Notes: generated by a model from the letters alone, not told the origin. A stretch of DNA of 23,294 nucleotides from CAYZIC01 sp964478335 (GCA_964478335.1 CAYZIC010000032.1:1-23294), one strand, 5' to 3'. Positions 13,938-22,663 are shown, numbered from the stretch's first letter. Made by a program: numbers and translations.

Positions 13938-16728
13938 ATTCTAGTATGTATGGACCATGATCCGTTGCCGGGGGATCCTCACTGATAATCTGAAATGCCG
14001 CCACATTAGCGCGCCCAGCCTTGGGGTTATTGCGTGGCATCAAAAAGGTCACATCGCCAGACAAGCCCTCAAACAAAATTGCATTCGCCCCTAAGCGCGG
14101 CTCGAGGATGAAACTGTCCCCCCACAGATCGTCAAATCCACAGGGCACTGCGACACCCTTTTTATTGGGGCGATACCAGCGACCATTAAGGAAGATCGGT
14201 GCAAAGCGGTTCCAGCCTTGCTGCGCATCGTTCACACTAGAGCCCTTATAAAAGATTACCGAGTAGCGCGCATAGGGGACTTTAGTCAACGCAATCGAGA
14301 TCGGCGGCTGCGTTGCGGAGCCCACATCAAGCAGTTGACCAACCAAGAGCGAATCATATCCCTCTTTGGCGAGAGACTGAGCCTTTACCGCTCGACCCGT
14401 ATAGGAGATCGTCATGCCCTCCACGACACGCCCATGGTTGTCGATCCAGTTGGAGACGGAATCCTTTTTAGGTTTAGTCAACACATTAATAAAGGCACCG
14501 CGGCAGGGGTAGAGACCGTGATAAGCTGTGGCATCAGGACGATTGATCAAGTCTTGAAAGTCAAAGGTGATCGCATCGAGCCCATTGGCTAAGACCCCAT
14601 GTAGTCCACGATAGACCATCGACATCTCCTGCTCGGAGAGCTCGCGCGACCAGAGCGCAATCTCAGCCTGCAATGATGGCAGCTGGAAACGCTTGGCGGA
14701 GCCGCCAATCGCCCCTAGAGCAAAATCCTCTGTCAAGAGCGAGTGTCGCAAGAGATTATCCACTTGATCGCCCTCAAACCGATTAAGCAAAGCCCCATTC
14801 TTATAGATCGATACCCGCCGCACATCACGGTTGATCGTAAAGCCATAGTAGGCCCATTCGCCCGTTAGAGCCTTGTCTGAGTAGGGATTGCGCCGTTGCG
14901 TGGTGAGATTATAGTAGAGCTCGCCATTCCAAGCGGCCAGCGCCCAACCAGGATTGTAGCGCGTGATCCAGTTTTGCGAGCCCAAGTACCCCCCACCCCG
15001 ACGCTCAGGAATCTCCGCTTGGAGCCATAGGCCCAATGAGAAGCACCCATGCGCCATGAATTCAGGTCGTCCAGCATTGATAAACCAAGTATCACGGGAG
15101 AAAGCAGCTGCAGTCATCAGATTACCTGGTGCACGAGTATAGACCTCTTGCGGTATAGCACCATCGTGTGCTACAGGTGCCACTTGCGACTGCGACCCCG
15201 GTGCAAAGTTGTACACATGATGTGACAGAGGCAAATAAAGCTCGAGGTCATCGTAGATCGACTTAAAGAGGTTGAGCTGCACCAACTCAATCGGCTCACT
15301 AAAGGTCGCCACATCGCGCGCCTTATCATAGCAGAACCACCGCGCATAGCGAATCGGCTCATCTCTAAAGGGCAAGTCAAGTGCGAGCTCTTGTACGCCA
15401 ATCTGGTCGAGTGAGAATTCTTTCTTATACTCCCAAGCAAAGACATTCTCCCCCGCATCCTTACTGCCATAAAGCACGCCACAGGTCACAGGCTGCCCAT
15501 CATACCAATGCATCATCGCACGCAACTGGAAGTGATCATTGGTTAATACGGGATGAGCATGAGGCACCAACATGCTATACATATAGCGCTTAAGACTGCC
15601 TCGATTAACGCGGTAGAGCATCTCCACCTCATTCTCCGAGAGCGCACGATCCCAGCGCAACACCTCGTCAAGCATGCCCTTAAAAGCATGCCCCCCGAGC
15701 GCATCCGCTCCCAAAACCAAATCGTTCTTATCCTCGACAAAACGAAAATCGGGCGATTCCACCTCGGGGTCATAAAAGTGCCTCATCGCAACGAGCCTGC
15801 CATTCATATACGCCCGCACCCGATTCGCTTTGCGATCAAAAACCACAATTATATGCACCCACCGATCATCGTAAACCGGCACGGCCAAGCTCTCAGCTGG
15901 TCCATTGGGTGTCTTCCATTTCAAAAAGGTCGACTGCGCCTGCATTGTAAAGCCTATTTCATCTAGCGCATCCATTGGCCGCGTGCCCGTCACCACCCCC
16001 TTGGGCTGATAATCCCCCTTGATCCACATGGCAAAGGAGAACGACCCCTCCGCAACAGATTCAGGCACTGACACCTGGAGCTTTTCGCGACCATGCAATC
16101 GCCACGCAGATGCAAATCCCTCATGCGGCACATAGACAAAACCATCCACAGAGTCTGTCGCAATATGCTTTGTGCTTAAGTCATAGACACTCCCGTCGAG
16201 CGGTAAACAGCAATTCAGCCCCGTTAAGAGACGCTCTAGTCCCATAGGCATCATCACAAAGCGAGCTGGCGTTAAGAAGGGCTCCTTGTGATCATCCACA
16301 TAGATCGCCAGCCTAAAGGTCACACAGCTCGCCCCATTAGGGATCTTCACCACCGCAGATATATCAGATGCCGACACCCAATGCCCTTGGTCAAAGGGCT
16401 CCACCCGCGACCAGTCTGATAGCTTGTCCCCATGGTCATGCGTATCCATATAGAGATGAATCGAAACCCGCTTTGCCGCCTGCAACGTCACCCCATACGC
16501 AACCTGCATCTGCTGTGCATTGATCTGCGTAAAGCGAAAGCGATGAATTTGCACAGCAGTCTTACACATGCCCCCCTCAAAATGCTTCACACAGGGCACC
16601 TCAATCGACTGCACTTCATCAGGAAAGCTCTCCAAACGAGCGACCTCGTTATCCCCATAGACACACACACTCCAGCCCATGCACAAATGCACCAGCCAGA
16701 GCCATTTAAAAGATGCCAACAGCCTCAT
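13936..16728 (-). CDS. Secreted double-LamG protein (first of a tandem pair)
   Basis: A 930-residue paralogue of the next gene with the same order of parts: signal peptide (MRLLASFKWLWLVHLCMGWS, cleavage near VYG, 25), FN3-like region, LamG 1 (ends GMLDEVLRWDRALSENEVEM), FN3-like region, LamG 2 (SFSLGLWLQA-type core, ends IALWSRELSEQEM), and the shared C-terminal domain (KVPYARYSVIFYKG, GWNRFAPIFLNGRWYRPN, LSGDVTFLMPRNN). No sortase, PEP-CTERM or other anchor signal is seen at the end. ATG at 16728 with GGGAGG only 3 bases away. A strong promoter lies about 105 bases upstream, so this gene heads the pair. On the + strand this gene is C-rich where its sister is often G-rich. Likely role: glycan binding at the cell surface; no catalytic motif is visible. 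Confidence 0.9.
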   Translation of the reverse strand: MRLLASFKWLWLVHLCMGWSVCVYGDNEVARLESFPDEVQSIEVPCVKHFEGGMCKTAVQIHRFRFTQINAQQMQVAYGVTLQAAKRVSIHLYMDTHDHGDKLSDWSRVEPFDQGHWVSASDISAVVKIPNGASCVTFRLAIYVDDHKEPFLTPARFVMMPMGLERLLTGLNCCLPLDGSVYDLSTKHIATDSVDGFVYVPHEGFASAWRLHGREKLQVSVPESVAEGSFSFAMWIKGDYQPKGVVTGTRPMDALDEIGFTMQAQSTFLKWKTPNGPAESLAVPVYDDRWVHIIVVFDRKANRVRAYMNGRLVAMRHFYDPEVESPDFRFVEDKNDLVLGADALGGHAFKGMLDEVLRWDRALSENEVEMLYRVNRGSLKRYMYSMLVPHAHPVLTNDHFQLRAMMHWYDGQPVTCGVLYGSKDAGENVFAWEYKKEFSLDQIGVQELALDLPFRDEPIRYARWFCYDKARDVATFSEPIELVQLNLFKSIYDDLELYLPLSHHVYNFAPGSQSQVAPVAHDGAIPQEVYTRAPGNLMTAAAFSRDTWFINAGRPEFMAHGCFSLGLWLQAEIPERRGGGYLGSQNWITRYNPGWALAAWNGELYYNLTTQRRNPYSDKALTGEWAYYGFTINRDVRRVSIYKNGALLNRFEGDQVDNLLRHSLLTEDFALGAIGGSAKRFQLPSLQAEIALWSRELSEQEMSMVYRGLHGVLANGLDAITFDFQDLINRPDATAYHGLYPCRGAFINVLTKPKKDSVSNWIDNHGRVVEGMTISYTGRAVKAQSLAKEGYDSLLVGQLLDVGSATQPPISIALTKVPYARYSVIFYKGSSVNDAQQGWNRFAPIFLNGRWYRPNKKGVAVPCGFDDLWGDSFILEPRLGANAILFEGLSGDVTFLMPRNNPKAGRANVAAFQIISEDPPATDHGPYILE

Positions 16729-16837
16729 AGTCCTCCCAAACTAATCAGATCAATCAATCACGAGTATACTCATCATGCCCTGCCTACAAAATGCAATACA
16801 ATCGACAAAAACGAGCATACTTAAATAATCGTTACAA

Positions 16838-16866
16838 ACTATATCACATAAGCCCCAACAAGTCAA
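16838..16866 (-). promoter_or_regulatory. Strong extended -10 promoter of the LamG pair
   Basis: TTGACT (16866-16861), 17 bases, TATAGT (16843-16838), with TGA directly before the -10 (extended -10). Both boxes match consensus at five of six positions. The predicted transcript starts near 16831, about 100 bases before the ATG. Confidence 0.75.
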
Positions 16867-16867
16867 T

Positions 16868-16900
16868 CAAAAAAGCCTCCCCAAGTGCACTTTTGAGGGT
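16868..16900 (-). terminator. Possible terminator upstream of the LamG promoter
   Basis: On the minus strand CCTC...GAGG encloses the palindrome AAGTGCACTT and is followed by C and six T. The outer stem is short. It would end transcripts from SNF2 just before the LamG promoter. Confidence 0.3.
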
Positions 16901-17102
16901 GTATGCGGAGTGGTGATTGTGGCTCGTCGTGACCAAAGGAGGTTCACAAAAGGACTGCGTGGGGCGGCTACACCGCAAGAGCTCTTGCGTGGCCAGGAGT
17001 GGTGCTGGTCGGCGGTGTGGGCGGGCTGGTGGGGATGGCGGAGAAGACTGACCGCTCGGTGAGCTTGCGAGCCGTTCTTGCACACGGCTGCGCCGTGTCC
17101 CT

Positions 17103-17260
17103 GGGGCGTAGATGGGATCGCGTAGCGATGCCGACCGTAGGGAGGCTAGAGGATGCAGGTATGAGCAACGAACGAGCTTACTCAATGAGCTGCTCATATC
17201 GCACACTCGCCATCCCCCCCTACACAGCAAACTCTGCGCTCTGTGCCTCTCTGCGGGAGA
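17103..17260 (+). repeat. Interspersed repeat R1, copy a
   Basis: The first 65 bases (17103-17167) match 22996-23060 with four differences, including a conserved ATCGC-NNN-GCGAT hairpin whose loop differs (GTA versus AAA). A shared ACTCGCCATCC (17205-17215) and a shared 29-base CTCTGCG segment (17232-17260, two differences) follow in the same order. Copy a has about 36 extra bases between the first two blocks. Confidence 0.88.
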
Positions 17261-17284
17261 TATCTGGCAGTCCCCCGCCCTGCC

Positions 17285-20200
17285 CTAATCGATGCCGACG
17301 ATACTGCGGATGTCGTCCCAGGTGAGGGACTTAGCAATTTGGGCATCGGCGTCGCCTATAGTCGCATCAATGAGGGCTTGCTTGCGGGTCTGCATCTCGA
17401 GGACGCGTTCTTCGATCGTATTGAGGGTGATAAGCTTGATGGCGTTGACGGTTTTCTTTTGGCCGATGCGGTGGGCGCGGTCGGTGGCTTGATTTTCTGC
17501 GGCGGGATTCCACCAGGGATCAAAGTGAATGACGGTATCAGCGCCGGTAAGGTTGAGGCCGGTGCCGCCGGCTTTAAGAGAGATTAAAAAGATCGGGATC
17601 GTGGGGGTTGTGTTGAACTTAACACACTGCTCGAGGCGGTTCTTTGTGGAGCCGTCGAGGTAGCAAAATGGGATCTGCTCTGCGGTGAGGGTTTCTGCGA
17701 TGAGCTTGAGCATGGATGTAAATTGGCTAAAGAGCAAGACTCGGTGTCCGCCTGATTGGGCCTCTTGGAGCAATTCGAGGACTTGGTCGAGCTTAGTCGA
17801 TGGGGTGTCGTTGGCGGGGATGCGTGGGGTGGGGTCTTTGATCAAGCGGAGGTCGCAGCAGACTTGGCGTAGCTTGGCCAGGAGAGCAAAGATCTCCATC
17901 TTGGCTGCGGAGAAGCCCTTCTCGCTGACGAGGCTGGACATTTTACTCTTGGTCTTTTCGAGAATCTGATTGTAGACGATCTGCTGGCAGGGGGAGAGTG
18001 CACAGTAGGAGACTTGGGTGATCTTGGGCGGCAGGTCTTTGGCCACGTCTGTTTTGAGACGACGTAACAAAAATGGATGGAGCTTTTTGCGGAGCTTGTC
18101 TTGGGCGAACTGCGCTTGGCGACCGCCAAGCTCGATGGTGTCTTGGTAATTGGCTTTGAATTGTTCGGCGCCGCCGAGATAGCCAGGCATCAAGAAGTCC
18201 ATGATCGACCAAAGGTCGGAGACGCCATTCTCAATCGGAGTGCCGGAGAGCACGAGCTTGCAGGAGGACTGAAGGCGCTTAACGGCGATGGCATTTTGAG
18301 TGGTTCGATTTTTAATGGCTTGGGCTTCATCGAGAACGATTGCCCCCCACAGTTGTGCCATATGGACATCGAGGTCACGACGAATGAGCGCATAGGAGGT
18401 AATGACGATATCGGCCGATGGGATCTTGCCAAAGAGCGCCTTACGATTGGGGCCGGAGAGGACGAGGCAGGTGCGGTGCGGAATGAATTTCATGGCCTCT
18501 CGGTGCCAATTCTCTACTAAGCTTGTTGGGCAAATGATGAGGGCCGGGGCGTGGCCTGTCGAGGCTTTGATGCGGGGTAGGTCGAGCCAGGTGAGCGTCT
18601 GCAGGGTCTTACCGAGGCCCATTTCGTCGGCGAGGATCCCACTAAAGCCGCCTTTCTCCAAGAAGCGCAACCAGTAGACGCCCTCTTTTTGGTAGGGGCG
18701 TAGGGTGGCATCGAGTGGACCGATGGCAAAGGGCTCGAGGCGTTCGTCGCGGTTTTGCGTTTGGGCCTGTTTACGCCAATCCTTGGGTGCGTCGTAGTCG
18801 ATCGATGTGGCACTAAGCTCGTCGAGGGAGGCTTTGACATAAGGAGCATAGCGCGCTGGGACTCGGAATTGCCCCGGGCGATCGGTGGCGACGACTGGGC
18901 AATCCTCAAAGATCGCCTGCACAGCCCCTACCCCACAGGTGTCAATAAAGATAATCTGGTTACCTTGCTTAATATAGGACTCTTTGCGCTGGATGGCACG
19001 ATGGATTTCGGGCTGTGAGATGGCTTTGGCGGTGGTGGGGACCTCGTAGGTATAGGAGACATTAAAATCACCGGGGTGAGCATGGCTGTCCTCGATCTGG
19101 ACGATGGGCATGATGGTTTGGGCATCCTCGCAGAGGTCCTTGAGTCGGCCAACGATCTCGATCTGCCAGCCTTCGCGTATTGCAGTGGTCATCAGACCAC
19201 CGAGGCGATTGAGTACTTGGTGCTCACTCCCCGAAACGGGTGCCAGGGCGTTGCCTTGGTCGCCATAAAACCCCAGATCGCGCAAGCACTCAAATGCAGC
19301 CGCCTCGCGGGCAGGATTGCGTCCAAAGTAGTGGTAGATATCGGCTGGATCTGGATAAGTAAGGCTTTGGAGCACGGGAGCACGGCTGGCAAAGAGCGTT
19401 TGCCCCTGATAGGTCACCTCGAGCTGTACGCCGATCGATGCCAGCGAGCCCGCAATTGTGAGCTTAAACTTGGGATTGCCGGGCGAGCAGCTGAGCAGGT
19501 CGGCAGAGAAGTCATCGTAATTGATCGCCAGTAATGCCTCGAATGCCTTGAGCTCTTGAGAACAAAAGCGGTAGACATTTGCTCTGGGTACGACAATCGG
19601 GTGACGATAGATGTCCCAGTAGGGGGCAGGGAGGCAGCGTTTGAGTGGGTAGATCTGGTGGCCAGTAAAGAGGAATCCTTGGTTTTTGGCCACGAGGAAA
19701 TCGCCCTGCACGGAGGCTTCAAGAGCGAGCTGCAGGTCGCCAGATGCGGGATCTAAGCGCGGGTGAAAGGCTGTCTCAAGCGCAGTCTCGACACAGCGGA
19801 TCGGCGTGGAATTGTGCAGGAGCAAGATGCCGCGCGACAATCTGAGCAGTGCCGCAAAGTCGTCGGCATCGAGGGTCATTTTTGCGGGGAAGGGACCTTC
19901 GCAGATTTCCTCAAAGAGGCCAAGGGCGGCTTCATCCATCGAGGAGAAGCTCAAGTGGCAGCCCGGGGGGATCTCTTCAGGACGGCAGATTTTCGCCTTT
20001 TGGTTAGGGCGTAGGATTTGGATACGCACACCGATGGAGACCTTGCCGATGCGGAATTGCTTGACCCACTCGGAGGCGAGGCCGATCACGAGCTTGGCGA
20101 GGATGCCCTTGGGGCTGCGCTGAATATAGGCAGATTCGTCAACGGTGGCGAGTCGCGCGGCTTTGGTGCGCTCAGCGGTTTGGGCGGCAAGGCGCGCGGG

Positions 20201-20797
20201 GGCATTCTCACGCTTCATGCAATAGATGGCCAAGGCCAACGCATGCTCGCAGATCAAGCCATCCTCGCGATGGGTGTAGCATGGGCAATCGGTTTTGACG
20301 CGTCTAGGGGAGAGGATCTTGAGCGAGACCTCCTGGAGTGTGCGGTCGTTGATGGGGACGTGGCCCTTGATGAGAGCCTGATTGCGCTGAATATTCCAAA
20401 AGCCTCCCGCTTTGAGGAGGGATTCGGCCTTTTTGTAGAGCTCTGGGGTACTCCAGCTTTGAATCAACTCGGGCGTCAGCGAGATCGCTTTGTGACTTTC
20501 GGTGGGATCTGGGGAGTCGATTGCGGTTGGGTGGGCTTTGAGATAGTGCAGGGCGACTGCGATGATGTGGACACAGGCTTCTCCTCGGCGGCCTTGTGGG
20601 CAGGAACAATTCGGCACGATGCCCCGGCCGGTGATTTCACCGGCGACAATGCGGCGGCCAGCGCCATTGCGTAGCGTGCCGACAATCTTAGCGTCCAGCA
20701 TCTGTGCGCCGAGGACTTCGCCTTTGCGCTCGAGCTCTTGGGCTTCGTCAAAGACTCCCTGCGGGCACCAACTGCGTATTTGATCGTGCGTCACCAT
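17285..20797 (-). CDS. SNF2-family helicase with two SWIM zinc fingers
   Basis: A 1170-residue DNA-dependent ATPase. The N-terminus has two SWIM-type zinc sites: C64-x-C66...C75-x-H77 and C171-x-C173...C183-x-H185. A middle region of about 480 residues fits the helicase-associated part seen in bacterial SNF2 proteins. The ATPase core has DEMGLGKT (724-731), CPTSLVENW (756-764), DEAQ (823-826), SGTPIEN (851-857), LLFSQF (1021-1026), SLKAGGTGLNLTGAD (1073-1087), and QATDRAHRIGQ (1103-1113), all intact. Such proteins move along duplex DNA and remodel protein-DNA complexes; the bacterial role is often RNA polymerase recycling or repair. The ATG at 20797 starts 5 bases after the CPBP stop, so it is the last gene of the usp operon. 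A second SWIM finger is unusual to my knowledge. Confidence 0.95.
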   Translation of the reverse strand: MVTHDQIRSWCPQGVFDEAQELERKGEVLGAQMLDAKIVGTLRNGAGRRIVAGEITGRGIVPNCSCPQGRRGEACVHIIAVALHYLKAHPTAIDSPDPTESHKAISLTPELIQSWSTPELYKKAESLLKAGGFWNIQRNQALIKGHVPINDRTLQEVSLKILSPRRVKTDCPCYTHREDGLICEHALALAIYCMKRENAPARLAAQTAERTKAARLATVDESAYIQRSPKGILAKLVIGLASEWVKQFRIGKVSIGVRIQILRPNQKAKICRPEEIPPGCHLSFSSMDEAALGLFEEICEGPFPAKMTLDADDFAALLRLSRGILLLHNSTPIRCVETALETAFHPRLDPASGDLQLALEASVQGDFLVAKNQGFLFTGHQIYPLKRCLPAPYWDIYRHPIVVPRANVYRFCSQELKAFEALLAINYDDFSADLLSCSPGNPKFKLTIAGSLASIGVQLEVTYQGQTLFASRAPVLQSLTYPDPADIYHYFGRNPAREAAAFECLRDLGFYGDQGNALAPVSGSEHQVLNRLGGLMTTAIREGWQIEIVGRLKDLCEDAQTIMPIVQIEDSHAHPGDFNVSYTYEVPTTAKAISQPEIHRAIQRKESYIKQGNQIIFIDTCGVGAVQAIFEDCPVVATDRPGQFRVPARYAPYVKASLDELSATSIDYDAPKDWRKQAQTQNRDERLEPFAIGPLDATLRPYQKEGVYWLRFLEKGGFSGILADEMGLGKTLQTLTWLDLPRIKASTGHAPALIICPTSLVENWHREAMKFIPHRTCLVLSGPNRKALFGKIPSADIVITSYALIRRDLDVHMAQLWGAIVLDEAQAIKNRTTQNAIAVKRLQSSCKLVLSGTPIENGVSDLWSIMDFLMPGYLGGAEQFKANYQDTIELGGRQAQFAQDKLRKKLHPFLLRRLKTDVAKDLPPKITQVSYCALSPCQQIVYNQILEKTKSKMSSLVSEKGFSAAKMEIFALLAKLRQVCCDLRLIKDPTPRIPANDTPSTKLDQVLELLQEAQSGGHRVLLFSQFTSMLKLIAETLTAEQIPFCYLDGSTKNRLEQCVKFNTTPTIPIFLISLKAGGTGLNLTGADTVIHFDPWWNPAAENQATDRAHRIGQKKTVNAIKLITLNTIEERVLEMQTRKQALIDATIGDADAQIAKSLTWDDIRSIVGID

Positions 20798-20802
20798 CTC
20801 TG

Positions 20803-21492
20803 TTATGCCACCCCCGCAAGGATCAACGCAAAGGAGATCGCATTAAAGAGCGCATGGAGGATAATCGGCGCCCAGAGCGTCTGGCTCCGTCTAAAGACCC
20901 AAGTCAGCGCAATGGCCAAAACCATCAATGGCGGTACAATCTGCCACAAACCATGGACCAGCACAAAGAGCACAATCGAGATTTCCTTGCCCCAGACACG
21001 CGCCACCACGCCGCGAAAGAGCAATTCCTCCACGATCGGTGCCAATACGCAAATCATCACAAAAGCCACCATCAACAGCGGCGCACTCGAGCAGTCTTGT
21101 AGCAAGATCACGACCTCTTGCCGAGGCACGTCAATCCCTTGGGAGAGGAGGCTGTGCTCAGTCAACCAGCCAACCAAATAGACGCATCCGACCCCCAGTC
21201 CCATCGTGAAGTAAGATCGAGGCGTGCGCCACCAAACACGAAATGAAAAAGGCGCAATAAACCACGCCCTCACTGGGAAATGGCTTACCCAGCAAGAGAT
21301 GGCCGCAGTGAGCAAAAAGGCCCCCTGCATGATCAGTAGCCCCACAAAGGGGGTCCAGGTGGGCACGGGTGCTGTAGGAGCTGTTGGCGTGGCTGTCAGT
21401 GCCAGCAGGATGGCGCCAAAAAAGAGCCCCAAGATCAGGCTCGTCCATTTACGCGAGAGCGTGTAATGCACGTGTGAGCGTATCATTATCAT
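20803..21492 (-). CDS. CPBP-family intramembrane metalloprotease
   Basis: A 229-residue, multi-span membrane protein of the CAAX-protease/Abi (CPBP) family. The three hallmarks are present: EELLFR (Glu155, Glu156, Arg160), FVLVHG (His180), and HALFN (His213, Asn217). These are the zinc-binding and catalytic residues of the glutamate-type intramembrane protease. A longer frame from a TTG at 21522 exists. I prefer the ATG at 21492 because GGAGG lies 7 bases before it and because it overlaps the exonuclease stop as ATGA. The substrate is unknown; family members process peptides or act in immunity and stress. It sits between an exonuclease and a SNF2 helicase. Confidence 0.92.
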   Translation of the reverse strand: MIMIRSHVHYTLSRKWTSLILGLFFGAILLALTATPTAPTAPVPTWTPFVGLLIMQGAFLLTAAISCWVSHFPVRAWFIAPFSFRVWWRTPRSYFTMGLGVGCVYLVGWLTEHSLLSQGIDVPRQEVVILLQDCSSAPLLMVAFVMICVLAPIVEELLFRGVVARVWGKEISIVLFVLVHGLWQIVPPLMVLAIALTWVFRRSQTLWAPIILHALFNAISFALILAGVA

Positions 21493-22076
21493 AATAGATC
21501 CTCCAATAAAGCATCGCGCCAAGTTGGCGCAGATAAAATCGTGTGTAGCAATAGTGCGCAGGCCACCGCATCATAATAAGCATCATGCGCCATGCGGCCA
21601 GGCACCAGGGCTTGCAATTGGTCTAACAGTCCAAGCTCATCAATCAAATCATCTAGCGCATAGGATCGCAGTCCGGGATAAACGCGACGGCTCACCTTGA
21701 GCGTGTCCACCCAAGGGCCATAATCGGTCATCGGGGCCATGCGGGCGAGCTGGGTGCGTTCGGTGCCGATATTGTGCGCCACGGCGATGGAGCCAGCCAA
21801 GTTACGATGGATCATCGGCCAGACTTCTGCGGCGGTGGGGGCGGCGTTGAGTGTGTCACGCATCGTGGCGTAAATGCCGGGTGCGTGTCCATTAAAGCGA
21901 TGGTCGAGCGGCACATGGATCCATTGATCCAGCCCCGCTAAATCGATTTGCCCCTGCTGCAAGTAGCACATTCCCACCTGCCAGGGGCGATTTTCCATGC
22001 CCTTGACATGGCCGGTGGTTTCAAAGTCGATACAGCAAAATCGATATGCGTGTGCGGGCATTCCCCGATCAACCAT
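21489..22076 (-). CDS. DEDDh-type 3'-5' exonuclease
   Basis: A 195-residue protein with an exonuclease fold like DnaQ epsilon. Motif I is CIDFETTG (15-22, Asp17 and Glu19), motif II AHNIGTE (100-106), WVDTL (122-126) holds the next Asp, and motif III HDAYYDAVA gives His164 and Asp169. The FD of motif II found in DnaQ is TE here, so Glu106 stands where Asp is usual. The ATG at 22076 has GAGGAG 7 bases before it; an in-frame codon at 22091 would overlap usp further without a site. The stop overlaps the CPBP start by four bases. It acts on DNA or RNA 3' ends, but the substrate cannot be told from sequence. Confidence 0.92.
   Translation of the reverse strand: MVDRGMPAHAYRFCCIDFETTGHVKGMENRPWQVGMCYLQQGQIDLAGLDQWIHVPLDHRFNGHAPGIYATMRDTLNAAPTAAEVWPMIHRNLAGSIAVAHNIGTERTQLARMAPMTDYGPWVDTLKVSRRVYPGLRSYALDDLIDELGLLDQLQALVPGRMAHDAYYDAVACALLLHTILSAPTWRDALLEDLL
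21500..21504 (-). promoter_or_regulatory. Ribosome binding site deciding the CPBP start
   Basis: GGAGG with a 7-base spacer to the ATG at 21492. The site sits inside the end of the exonuclease gene. Confidence 0.7.
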
Positions 22077-22087
22077 ACTCAAGCTCC

Positions 22088-22561
22088 TCACTCTGCGTCA
22101 ACCACAGGGACGATGAGGATGGGGCATTCTGCCTTGGCGGCTACGCGGCCCATGACATTGCCCAGGAGCCAATTGGCGATGCGTCCACGATTGGCTCGCC
22201 CCATTACCAAGAGGTCTATCTCATACTTTTGCACATAGTTTAGGATCGTTGAGACGGGTTCCCCCTCACAGACCACGGGCACGAAATCTGATCCAGATGG
22301 GATCGATCCTTGATAACGCTCCACCAAGACCTTTTCGAGCTCCTTAATCTGATCGGCAAAGGGCATTTCACTCTCGGGGGAGACATAATTGCGCCAAAAC
22401 TGCGCATCGGGTTCATTAAAGACATGGAGCAAATGCATCTGCGAGCCTGGATTACGAATCGCAGCATCGATCGCATAGCGCAACGCCCCATCAGCCTGCT
22501 CGGTAAAGTCCGTGCAGAAAAGAATGCGACGATAAGGTCCTACGAGTAAAGATTCATTCAT
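22088..22561 (-). CDS. Universal stress protein, UspA family
   Basis: A 157-residue cytoplasmic protein with one Usp domain: RRILFCTDFTEQADGALRYA (11-30) at the start, LLHV (44-47), and VMGRANRGRIANWLLGNVMG (119-138) followed by CPILIVPV. The ATP-binding pattern G-2x-G-9x-G-S/T is degenerate: G121 and G134 remain, but the second Gly is Asn124 and the Ser/Thr is Asn135. It may bind ATP poorly or act by protein contacts. ATG at 22561 with AGGAGG five bases away. It is the first gene of the operon with the exonuclease; a strong promoter lies 74-102 bases upstream. Its stop (22088-22090) is just 11 bases from the next start. Confidence 0.94.
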   Translation of the reverse strand: MNESLLVGPYRRILFCTDFTEQADGALRYAIDAAIRNPGSQMHLLHVFNEPDAQFWRNYVSPESEMPFADQIKELEKVLVERYQGSIPSGSDFVPVVCEGEPVSTILNYVQKYEIDLLVMGRANRGRIANWLLGNVMGRVAAKAECPILIVPVVDAE

Positions 22562-22634
22562 ATACGCCTCCTAATCCTAAGATTGGTCATATTAGACTCA
22601 TCGTGCAGGGTAAAAGCCCCTGTCGATGGTGATT

Positions 22635-22663
22635 AGTATAGTCAAAAAAAAGCCACAAGTCAA
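22635..22663 (-). promoter_or_regulatory. Strong sigma70-type promoter of the usp operon
   Basis: TTGACT (22663-22658), 17 bases, TATACT (22640-22635). Both boxes match consensus at five of six positions. The sequence TTGACTTGT just after the -35 is also present in the LamG promoter. A run of T sits in the spacer. Confidence 0.75.

Larger units (their letters stand above)
16729..17284. other. Gene-free stretch between SNF2 and LamG genes
   Basis: No gene is seen; short frames here owe their length to repeat sequence. It holds the 3' side of SNF2, repeat R1 (17103-17260), further G-rich hairpin-prone sequence (16900-17100), a possible terminator (16868-16900), the LamG promoter (16838-16866), and a 100-base AT-rich leader with a GAGTATACTC palindrome (16762-16771). 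Confidence 0.7.

Noticed and set aside
16844..17230. Short frames at 16844-17230 and 22959-23228 with a shared peptide (CSYLHPLASLRSAS)
   Set aside because: The shared peptide is just repeat R1 read through; the frames have no ribosome sites and differ outside the repeat.
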